The notes under the pieces are model-generated. The model made no database searches. It worked only from the letters and a program-made list of their open reading frames with translations, and was not told the origin of the DNA. Position numbers and translations under genes: made by a program. Of a stretch of DNA of 64,000 nucleotides, positions 32,519 through 41,924 are shown in pieces (the first letter of the stretch is position 1; each line of letters opens with the position of its first letter). This stretch comes from Agrostemma githago. Lineage: Eukaryota > Streptophyta > Magnoliopsida > Caryophyllales > Caryophyllaceae. The stretch covers positions 17,317,873 to 17,381,872 of the forward strand of contig OY288257.1 in NCBI GenBank assembly GCA_958450325.1, given 5' to 3'.

Positions 32519-35500
32519 ATGAAGATGTTGCTAGAGCATTTGACTTACTCCTTCGAGCTCTTGATGGCTATGGAGGTGTAGTTGGAAAGAGTATTTTAGT
32601 GTAAATATCTTTTCCCTTTTCTTTTGTGCTTGTATTTGTGTTTATGTTTGTATAGTTTGGTCTCTTGTTTTGTTAGCCTTTGTGGAACTCTTGTTCATTT
32701 GGATTTTTGATGAGCGATGTGAGGGAGGGAATTTGATGTTGTATTTGAGCTTAATGTCATAGGTGTCAAGTGAAGATGATTCTTAGAGATGAATGGTTAA
32801 TGATAGAGCTTGGATCGTGAGAATGGAAGTCGGTTTTTGAAGCTTCGGTGAAGCTTTTGGGGTTTTGGAGGTCAAGAAGTACCATCCCGGGCGGGAAGGG
32901 AGCTTCCCGGCCGGGATGGGTGTGTCATCCCGACCGGGAAGAAGCCATCCCGATCGGGATGGAGGTACGAAAATTGGGGCATGCTGGAGTGCCGTCCCGA
33001 CCGGGAAGGTTGCTTCCCGACCGGGACGAGTGTGTCTTCCCGATCGGGACCATCCATCCCGACCGGGATGGTCCCCTTTCTCCTCTTTTGGCCTCTTCTT
33101 CGACATTTGAGCCCACCCAACCATTTTATACCCCCACCCAACCTCCCTCACCCATCCTTGCTCATGTCATACGACCCTTACACTTCATTTACATACCCTC
33201 ACCTCATTCCTCTTCCCTTGGCACCGACCTTCACATCAATTCCCACCCCTCACACCACTACTACCTTAACCATGCGTACTTTTCGAGTTTGAAGAGGAAT
33301 AGCAATGATGAAGACTAGCTATGGGCTTACATTGATCTTTGAGACGATGGAGTGAGTGAGTTGCCAACCAATCGGTATGGCAACTATCCTTTCTTTTCCG
33401 TCTTTTATAGCTTATCTCCCTTTGCATGTTCCCCTTCCCATTATTTTGTGTCATGGTGGCCCTCGGGGCCTTGGTATATGTTGCTCCCGACTCTCGATGA
33501 CGTGACTACATCGAGAGTCATTTCAAAATCCAAATTTTACAAGTTTTTCACCCTTTTTTTTGTTGGATTTAGTTGGATTTAGGCGGAATCCGGGCTAGGT
33601 GACTTGATTACACCTAGCCCTCCCCTTCCATTTCCTTTTATTTCCTTCTTTTTATTTTCTTCCCCCATCCATATCTTTTCTTGTCTCGGCCCATGGTGAC
33701 TTGATTACACCCCGGCCGGACACCTTCTACCATTTTCTTCACCTTATTTTTGATTTTTAGTTTTATTTTCGTAGTTTCTTTTTCTTTCTTTTGTCTCTCC
33801 ACACACTACGATTGAGCAGATGAGGACATTGCTCGGTTTAAGTGTGGGGGAGCGATATTCTATCGTCGTTAGTTTTATTTTCTTAGTTTTTTTGAAAAAT
33901 CATCAAAAACCCTAAAAATTTGAAATTTTTTCACAAAAATCAAAAAAGATTTTTCTTTTGTGTGTTTTCCTTTTGTGTCATTGTGTCGTATATTTGTTTT
34001 GTGTGCGTGTTTTGCCTCCCTTTCCCTTACAGGTTGCTTTAATCGCCGTTAACTTTGGAAGGCTTTCAAGACACCCGGTAACATCTTATCCCTTTTTCTT
34101 CTTTACCTCTTGCGGAGTTTGGAGGAGATTGTTATGTTGTGTGCTCGGGTGGAGCTTTGTAAAGTGTGGTTGATTTGGTGGCTTGTTTGGATGATCGGGG
34201 TGGTGTTTGTTTTGTTTATGTGTTGGTTCTCCTTGTTTTGTTTTGTTTTGTTTTGTTTTGTTTTGTTTTGTCTCTTTTTCTTTCGTTCTCGTCATGTCTT
34301 TGTTTTGTGTGTAAGTGTGTCGTGTGTGTAAAAAGGTTTTCGAAAACCCGGTTTAGAGGCTAGTGTGCGAGTGTCTATTTTTCCCTTCCTAGTTGTATAA
34401 ATCGAGTTTTGGACTTTAGTCTAGTAGAATGACCCTAAATCAATGAGTTCGTTGGTCCTTTACCTTGAGTCCACCTTGCTTACTAGGGATTTACTACGGG
34501 ATTTGCACCTTTGACCATTATGACCACCCACGGTGTGAAAAGGCCTTGGTTACCGAGTCTCGTCCCTTAGGTGACCGTGTTTAGGATCGCTTGATTAGTC
34601 CAAGTTCTCCCCTTTTTGTGGGTTTGAAGGGAAGGACGCTCCCCGAATCTCCCATTTCCTTACCTCCTACACATATCACAAAATAAATGGCAATTTGTTG
34701 ATTCTCTCTTTCTTAATTGTCAAGAAATGCCAAAAAGCCAAATCTTGCCAAAAAAGGGCAAAGGAAAGAAAAAGAAAGAAAAAAATGAAAGAAGGAAAAG
34801 AAATGAAGAAAAAGAAAAGGCACAAAAGCCAAAAAGAAAATAGAAAAGAAGAAAAAGAAATGGCATGGCAAAACAAAGCAAAAATGCAAAAGAAAAGAGA
34901 ATATGCCAAAAGAAAACCCGATTCACAAAAATAACCCCTACCTCTCAAAATAAGCCTTTTTCCGACTTTTGCCGTGAAGAGCCTACCAAAGGACCGAGTC
35001 CCGAGGAAGGATGATAGCGGCATTAGTCGGTCTTCCCTCATTTTGCATGTTTTCCACCTTTTTACTTGGACTAGTTAGGCGGTTTTGGACACGGGACGAC
35101 CCTCTTGGCTCACGCTAAAGGGGGCGGGGTCTCACTTACCTACAGTGTCGACTAACACCGTGGTTCTTCACTTTTCCACTCCGCCGATCGTCCCGTAGTA
35201 CGTCTTTAGAAAGTTAGGAGGACCTAGGTAAGTTACCAACGTTTTTGTTGCTTTATCGTCATACTATTAGGGTTTAGTTCATCTCGATTTGTATGATTAG
35301 CTTGGGAACGTTGTCACTTGCCTCGAGTCCTAAACCGGTGCTTCTTTCACCGCTTGTTTGAGGGAAGCGGTATTTGTTTTCTTTTGGGTGCAACCGATTA
35401 TGTGTTTGTTTGTTTATGTGTTTGGTGTCCGGTTGCATCCACAGTTTTGTCGCAAGACCCAACTTGCCTTGCGGAGTGCACTTGTCCTCTAAGTGCACTC

Positions 35501-35601
35501 GCGTGAGTTGAAGGGGCGTAGGGTGCGCTAATACCCACTCGGATAGTTTAGTAGTAGTTTGTGCTTACTCGAGGGCGAGTAAGGGTTAAGTGTGGGGGAG
35601 T
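32519..35601 (+). other. Non-coding 3' part of element 4, with internal polypurine tract
   Basis: No gene supported. A palindrome cluster lies at 32883-33071. A GAGGACATTG motif is followed by TTAAGTGTGGGGGAG at 33838-33852, the same 15-mer as the terminal polypurine tract at 35586-35600. (TTTTG)n is at 34230-34270, and an A/G-rich run at 34740-34930. Confidence 0.7.
32883..33071. promoter_or_regulatory. Eight-copy palindrome cluster inside element 4
   Basis: Eight CCCG-NN-CGGG palindromes with centres GG, GC, AC and AT, downstream of the ORF. TATAAAA on the minus strand lies at about 33123-33129. Same position and copy number as in element 3. Confidence 0.55.
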
Positions 35602-37209
35602 TGATAAGTGCCATTTGTAGTGCCTATTTTGTAGTGTTTTGGTCCCTTTTTCCTTGTAGAATCGCTCCTTGGGAGCGATTTATGGGCTTCTTATGCTTCC
35701 TTTAGTTCGTTTCAGGTTCCCGAGACCGATTTGGAAGAGTTGGAGCGATTCCGACTCGATACATACACATTTTGCAGCCAACGGAGTAGAGGAACGATGA
35801 CTCGATGCCTTGGAATCGACCCCGAGATCTCGGGACACAATCCCAAGCCTCCGAGACCCGATACCGAGTCCCGAAGATCGACGAGAAACCCATGAGAGGC
35901 AAGGAGGGACCAAAGAGCTCTTATGGGAGGCCTACAAAGACCCATCCCGTTCGGGATGGCCTCATCCCGTTCGGGATGAAGTGAGCATGAAGCGCGGCTA
36001 CTGTGAGACCATCCCGATCGGGAAGGTGGCGTCCCGACCGGGACCGACCTCGTCCCGACCGGGACCACCCCGTCTCGGCCGGGACGGGCCTGCTGCAGCT
36101 CCGCTTTGTTTCTTTCTTCTCCTTTCCATTTGTAACCCTATATATACTCTTCCCTTGTTATGTTAAGCTTATGCCTTTCATTAGAGACTAAACCCTAGAT
36201 AGATTAGCATAGATTAGTGTAGATTAGTCTTTAGATTATCGTTAATCTTAGATTAATGCTTGTAATTTGGGAATTCTTCAAGATCTTCACCAAGCTTGAC
36301 AAACTTGGATGTTTATTTTGGGTTCTTCCATTTATGCAAGTTTCTTTCTTCTTTTCATCTTCTAGTTTGGTATAATCTCTTCTCCTTTCTCTTGTTTCTT
36401 ATTTTATCATTCAAGTTTGTATCTTTGTTGATGTTATTGATTGTAGTTCATAGTTCTTGTTAGTTTCTTCATGTTTGTTTTGATTGCTTTGTTGATTCAT
36501 CTTATTAGTGTTAGTTTTAGTATAGATACATTAGAGTAGTATTCTTGCTAGGGTTAGTAAGGTGATTAGGGTGTTAATTGGATGATTAAGGGATTGTTGG
36601 AGATGTTGGTGGAAGATTTGGGTTTCCTCTTGGTTAGATGCATGGTACATGTTTGTTGAAATGCTTGAATGACAAAGTAGTTGTGAATGCTTGTTTTTCT
36701 TGCCTTTCTCTTGTGGGTGATAGTTGTTTGTGGGTTCGGTCCCCTCATTAAGTTGCGAGAGCCCGGTGAGGATGACCCCTAGGTCGGTCTAAGTTGCGAG
36801 AGCCCGGATGCGACCTAGGCCTATAGCATGCTAGTACTCCGTTTGTCGTTTGTGTCGCCAAGGTGGGTTTTAGGATGAACCTCTAGGTGAGTCTAAGTTG
36901 CGAGAGCCCGGGCATTACCTAGATTACCCTACTACCTTCTTCACTCTAGTTCTCCCTTGACCATTCTGTTACCCCTTTGACCCCGATCTAATCCTAGCCC
37001 GTTTCCTTTGTTTGTTTCCTTGTTTTAGACCTTAGATTAGTCCATAGCCATCCCCCTTAGATTAGCTTGTCTTGAACATAGTCCTTGACCGTAGCATACC
37101 TTAGTCCGACCTCCCGTCCCTGTGGATTCGACCTGACTTACCCTAGCTACCCACTAGGTATAGCCGGTTTTGTTTGACGGTTGGGATTCACGACAAATCC
37201 CTCCCATCA
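35602..37209 (+). repeat. 3' LTR of element 4
   Basis: Nearly identical to 29553-31160. It is followed by GTAGC, the second copy of the target duplication. Confidence 0.95.
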
Positions 37210-37214
37210 GTAGC

Positions 37215-37724
37215 TTCATGATCGGGATTACTTTCTTGTGGAGACACCCGACCTTCATGCCCAAATGAACCTTCCTCAACAATTCGTGGAGCTCGAGTGG
37301 CCGACATCGTGATACGAGCCATGAGTGCGTTGATGCGAGCATCTTGCACCTCTATTTGGGCCTTGAGCTCCTTTTCAACCCCTTGTATGTGAGTCATCAT
37401 CGCTTGTTGACTCTTTTGCATTAAAATCATCATCTCATGTTGACCCTTTTGCAATAGCATTATCGCCTCTTGTTGACTCTTTTGCATTTGGACCAATATT
37501 TGACAAGTCTCAAAGTCGGGGATTTTTGGTTGTGGGTTATGTGAGGGTGTTTGGTAGTTGTTAGGATGTTGGAATGATCCTTGACAACTTTCATGATAAC
37601 CATATGGAGGGCGTTCGTAAGATTGTTGATGAGGTTGATATGGTTGGTGAAATTTTGGGACTTGGCCATTTGCCCCATAGTTGCTCTGTGACGATTGATG
37701 GAAGCTAGGACGTGCCATTTCCAT
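37215..37724 (-). pseudogene. Element 3 ORF, N-terminal part (before element 4)
   Basis: Starts at the ATG at 37724 (MEMARPSFHQ), equivalent to element 4's start. It holds the Gln/Pro/Tyr-rich N-terminus and a helical region with four repeats of the type MQKSQQ(E/A). It is interrupted by element 4 after SNPDHEAT; the frame goes on at 29552. An additional repeat unit relative to element 4 lengthens the helical part. Confidence 0.75.
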
Positions 37725-37908
37725 AACGTTGCTTTGATACCTAGGATGAACTAGAAGCACTTGAGCAAACGTTAGTAGCCTAGTGCTTTTGAGGCACTAG
37801 GAGGAGAGAATAGCACACAAGAAGAAAAACGGGGACACACAAGGAAAAGAAAACACAAAGATCAAGAACAAAGTCTAAACTAAGCACACAAAAGTCTAAA
37901 CTACGTCG

Positions 37909-37926
37909 TCCCCGGCAACGGCGCCA
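37909..37926 (-). other. Primer binding site of element 3 (tRNA-Asp type)
   Basis: The minus strand reads TGGCGCCGTTGCCGGGGA, three bases from the 5' LTR. Confidence 0.92.
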
Positions 37927-37929
37927 ATT

Positions 37930-39520
37930 TGATGGGAGGGATTTGCCGCGGATCCCGCCGTCAAATAATAAACAACTAACCTAACTAGGGTAACTAGGGC
38001 AAGTCGGGTCGAATCCACAGGGACAGAAAATGCGTTTGGACTAATGGGTGCTACGGTCTAGGACTAAGTTCGAGACAAGCTAATCTAGGGTGATGGCTAA
38101 GGAATAGGCTAAGTCTAAAACGCGAAAAAAGAAGGCAAAACAACTAACTAACGACTAAGGGAATCAAAGATAACAATAAGAATGAAAACTAGGGTTAGGT
38201 CGGGTTCATGGATGCAAAGGAGACAAAAAGGGGAAAAACGGGGTCACTAGCATGCTTTCGTAGCCTAGATTCTACCGATCGGGCTCTCGCTACGTAATCA
38301 GCCTAGGGGTCGTCCTCACCGTGCTCTCTCTACGTAGTGAGGCAAACAAACCAACCAACCAAACACATACATACAAGAGAAGATGCAAGAAAAACAAGGA
38401 TTGATCGTCTCTAGTCTCACAAGCATTTCATCGAACATGTGGAGTGCAAGGTTAATGGGAAACAACAAAAACAACATCTAGTACCACCCATCTCACCCTA
38501 ATCATCCACAATCACAACCAATCACCCTAATAACCCTAGCAAGAGTCTACTCTAAAATATCTAATCTAAAACTAACACTAACAAGATAAACCAAAACAAA
38601 AACAAGAGGATGCATATGTAAAACTAACAAGGATGATGAACAAAACAATAAACAAGAACTAAAGATTGAAACTTGATTAATAAAACAAAGATAAAGAGAA
38701 GGGAAAAGAGATTATACCATACTAGAAGATGAAAGGAAGAATGAAAACTTGTATAAAAGAGAAAACCCAAAACAATCACCCAAGGTTGTCAATCTTGGTG
38801 GAGATCTTGAAGAATTCACTTAATACAAGGATAAACTAAGATTAATGACTAATTACCGACTAATCTACTCTAATCTAAGCTAACCTATGCTAAAGTAGTC
38901 TAGGGTTTAGTGGGTAATGTCTAACCTCCCATAAGATTACAAGAGGGAAGTATTTATAAGGTTACAAGAATGAAGGAGGAGAAAAGAATATGTCTCGGGC
39001 AGCAGCACCACGGTCCCGACCGGGACGGATTGGTCCCGACCGGGAAGAGCAATAACACAGCCCGATGTTATGCTTGATCCCGACCAGGAAGGGCTGGTCC
39101 CGACCGGGACGGATCCAGGTCAGTAGCTTCGCTAAATGCACACCTCATCCCGGACGGGTTGAGGCCATCCCGACCAGGATGGGCCTTGTAGGCCTCAAAT
39201 AAGCTCTTTTTGGTCCCTCCTTGCTTCTCATGGGTTTCTCATCGATTCTCGGGACTCGGGATCGGGTCTAAGAGGCTCGGGATTGAGTTCCGAGGTCTCG
39301 GGGTCGAATCCAAGGCATCGAGTGATCGTTCCTTCACTTCGTTGGCTCCAAAAAGTGTATGTATCGAGTCGGATTTGCTCCAACTCTTCACAATTGGTCT
39401 CGGGAACCTGAAACGAACTAAAGGAAGCATAAGCAGCCCATAAACCGCTCCCAAGGAGCGATTCCACAAGGAAAATGGGACCAAACACAGTAAAATAGGC
39501 GCTACAATCTACACTTATCA
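37930..39520 (-). repeat. 5' LTR of element 3
   Basis: Pairs with 24201-25783. TATA box TATAAATA (minus) at 38951-38958; palindrome cluster 39013-39180 upstream. It ends at the ATCTC target duplication. Confidence 0.95.
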
Positions 39521-39781
39521 ATCTCCAAACAACCCTCCATGAGTCGGTGTCTTGGATGACGCACCCTCTTTACTAGTTCTGAAAGGGTTAAGCATCTTTG
39601 ATGTTGGGGGCCCTTGAGGTGGTTTGGAGGTTGTTGGTGTATGCCCTGCCGTCAGACTGACAGGGGTCACCTGAGTGGATGGTGCGATGAACGAGCTTGC
39701 TGCCCCTGAGGACGGTGTTCCTCCAGCAGGCTGGATGGAGGCATCTTGGCTACTGACAAGGTTTTGATCGGATCCAGACAT
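39521..39781 (-). pseudogene. Element A gag, first fragment with start codon
   Basis: The ATG at 39781 lies only 50 bases downstream of the primer site, giving a very short leader. The product begins MSGSDQNLVSSQDASIQPA, is Ser/Thr/Pro-rich, and is cut at LFGD by element 3, after which the frame resumes at 24200. The N-terminal region of Tat gag proteins is variable, so no motif is expected here. Confidence 0.78.
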
Positions 39782-39830
39782 GATGGTAGGTTGCTTTACT
39801 GTAGAATTTTGGCTAGCAAACGATCACTTT

Positions 39831-39848
39831 GCCCCATGGTGGGCGCCA
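39831..39848 (-). other. Primer binding site of element A (tRNA-Lys type)
   Basis: The minus strand reads TGGCGCCCACCATGGGGC. It is complementary to the 3' end of plant tRNA-Lys (CUU) as I recall it, with one mismatch. It starts three bases from the LTR. Confidence 0.82.
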
Positions 39849-39851
39849 AAT

Positions 39852-40578
39852 TGTTTTGGTAAAAATTTACCGGGTTACGATTTAAGTTGCGGGTTAAAGT
39901 GATCGGACTAACGTTTCACGAACTAACGGTATGAATCGAATCTGCGAACGAAAGAATGGCAACAGAAAGTAAAGAGACACGAAAATTGGTGACGCGAAAA
40001 CCCAATGTGGGAAAAACCGCGGGGGGAGTCGGAATCCCGCCAAATATCTACTATGAACGGAGAAAACGAATAAAGAATACAAGTAAAGATTTCGGATTAT
40101 CGGAGGCTGTATTGTGCTAGTATGCTTTCGTGTTTTGAAGTTGAAGTGTGTTGAAGATGAGTTTTATGATCCCTTCCTCGTCATTGTTGCCCTTATATCT
40201 CCTCCCTTTCCCTTAGGTCGTTGTATCCAACGTCCTCCCTCTCTTTCTCGTGATTTCTCTCCTGCTCTGGTGGCACTACCCTAGAATCTAGGGAGTTGTT
40301 AGTTGACTGGGTCTTTTGTTTGGGGTAGGGTTATTTTTGGTGGTTGGGCTGTCTTCGGCCCACTTTTGGGGTTTGGCTGCTGCTCGGCGCAATGTTGCTG
40401 CTGGACTTTATTCTTGTGTTGCTTCGTTGAGTTTCCCTTGTATCGGGTTCCCGACTTTCATGACTTTGACTTTTGACTTTCGACTGTTATTCTGTAGTTT
40501 CTTCGTGTATGATCCTTTGACTTTTTGACCGTAAGTATTCCACATCATTTCTTGAGGATGCGGAATTTATCCCAAACA
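39852..40578 (-). repeat. 5' LTR of element A (727 bp)
   Basis: Bounded by TGTTTTGG and CCCAAACA. A TATA-like ATATAAGG on the minus strand lies at about 40192-40199. Confidence 0.93.
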
Positions 40579-40580
40579 GA

Positions 40581-40678
40581 CATACCACATGGGACTTATA
40601 TTTGGACAAAGAGTTACCTAAAGTGATTATAAGATTGTGATATGAGGGACAATTTTCCATAGAAAAAAAGGAAACCAA
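40581..40678 (+). repeat. Left arm of a roughly 100-bp inverted repeat
   Basis: Matches in reverse complement 49557-49504 and then 48711-48659, the right arm being interrupted by the hAT element. The shared sequence runs from CATACCACATGGGACTTATA to GAAAAAAAGGAAACCAA. Element A inserted at the outer edge of this arm, so the true left end is not visible. Confidence 0.85.
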
Positions 40679-40831
40679 TATCCTAATGGCTAATGAGTTG
40701 TCCAATATCCATAATATTTACCTTATTTAGTTGGATATGATCTATAGCCATAATATAACGTCATGAATAATCTCCATACATGATTATATTCCATTATGAT
40801 AAACTACATGGATTATTTTAACGAAGTTACT

Positions 40832-41924
40832 CTTCGCAGTACCAATTTTACTCTACGCAGTACTTTTTGTACATATTTTTCCATTATATGCCCTTCACTG
40901 AAAAACAGAAATACTCCCATTACTTTCTAACCTCTCTATTGTACTCTAATTATCATCGGTTCATTTCAATTCCAAATTCTAACTTTACGACCTCATTCAA
41001 TTTATCAAATTTATAAGATTATGGATACAAGTTTGATCGAAAACAGGTATGAATTGTAATTTATCCCTAATTATTGAAATTAGGGTTCTAGAAATCGTCC
41101 AATTTTTTCAATTAACATCAATTCCCTCCAATCCCTAATTATTGAAATCAGGGTTCTAGAAATCGTTCAATTTTTTCAATTAACATCAATTCTCTCCAAT
41201 CCCTAATTATTGAAATTAAGGTTCTAGAAATCGTCTATTTTTTTTTCAATTATCAATTTATCATCGATTCCCTTCAATCCCTAATTATTGAAATTAGGGT
41301 TCTAGAAATCGTCCAATATTTTCAATTATCAATTTATCGATTCCCTTCCATCCCTAATTATTGAAATTAGGGTTCTAGGAATCCTCCAATTTTTAAATAT
41401 CATCGATTCCCTTCAATATATCCCTAATTATTGAAACTAGGGTTCTAGAAATCGTTCAATTTTTTTTTCCATTATCATTGATTTCCTCCAATTCTAACTA
41501 TACAAACCATTCAATTTATCAATTTATAAGATTATGAATACATATTAGATAGAAGAACAATTATAAACTTAATTATTAGCTGTTTTTTTCTTGGTTCTTT
41601 TTTTTCGACCTTATTTTTTACTTATGTAGTACGGTTGGATTAAAAAAAACGTGCTAGGTCAACGAATTGAAAAATGTCCTCGATCAAAGTTAAAATATAT
41701 GTATTGCGTCAAAGTTGGGAAAAAAATGTACCGCAGTTAAAAAAAGTTGCAATGCACCAAAGTTATAAAAATATGTACTACGTAAAAGTAAAAAAAATGT
41801 ACTGTATTAATCAAATAGATAGAAGAGAAGAGGGGGAGAAAGGAAAAAAAAGAGAGGGAATTTGAGGGGAGAGGGGCAAAATTAGAAATATTGTACTGCG
41901 TCGAGTAAAACGCGTACTGCGAAG
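40832..41924 (+). repeat. Inverted-repeat unit enclosing a 70-bp minisatellite
   Basis: 40832-40863 and 41893-41924 are inverted copies (28 of 32 bases match by eye), each holding two CGCAGTAC words. ATTATTT lies just outside both ends (40812-40818 and about 41926-41932) and may be a target duplication. Between them is the minisatellite at 41063-41490. Likely a MITE-like DNA element of unknown class. No ORF. Confidence 0.55.
41063..41490. repeat. Minisatellite, about 70-bp unit, six copies
   Basis: The unit begins TCCCTAATTATTGAAATTAG and contains GGTTCTAGAAATCGT. Copies start near 41063, 41132, 41200, 41278, 41351 and 41421. Confidence 0.9.

Larger units (their letters stand above)
29553..37209 (+). 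mobile_element. Element 4: non-autonomous gypsy-type retrotransposon nested in element 3
   Basis: LTRs of 1608 bp each (29553-31160 and 35602-37209) are nearly identical by eye. TSD GTAGC is at 29548-29552 and 37210-37214. The primer site is tRNA-Asp type and the polypurine tract is 35586-35601. Same family as element 3, opposite orientation, and inserted in its ORF; it must be younger than element 3's insertion in A. No pol. Confidence 0.96.
24201..39520 (-). mobile_element. Element 3: non-autonomous gypsy-type retrotransposon, split by element 4
   Basis: LTRs of 1583 and 1591 bp. TSD ATCTC is present at 24196-24200 and 39521-39525. Ends are TGATAAGTG and CCCATCA on the minus strand. The primer site is tRNA-Asp type (37909-37926) and the polypurine tract lies at 25784-25799. 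It codes for one ORF, cut by element 4, with no pol. Without element 4 it is about 7.7 kb, the same size and plan as element 4, so the two are subfamilies of one family. Confidence 0.95.
1..40578 (-). mobile_element. Host element A: Tat-lineage Ty3/gypsy LTR retrotransposon, defective, split by three insertions
   Basis: The 158 bases at the window start match 40421-40578, the end of a complete LTR at 39852-40578, with four differences by eye. The element reads on the minus strand: 5' LTR, tRNA-Lys-type primer site, gag, protease, RT, RNase H, a second RNase H, truncated integrase, an antisense ORF, polypurine tract and 3' LTR. The double RNase H and an antisense ORF between pol and 3' LTR are known from the Tat lineage (Retand, Grande and Ogre relatives). 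Without elements 1-3 about 8.9 kb are visible, about 9.5 kb with the missing part of the left LTR. The right flank begins GACAT (40579-40583); the matching target duplication would lie left of the window. Stops, a frameshift and loss of the integrase core make it inactive. Confidence 0.93.

Noticed and set aside
34676..35041. Phe-rich ORF and its Lys-rich opposite-strand ORF
   Set aside because: Low-complexity A/G-rich run in the non-coding part of element 4; similar tracts are in element 3.
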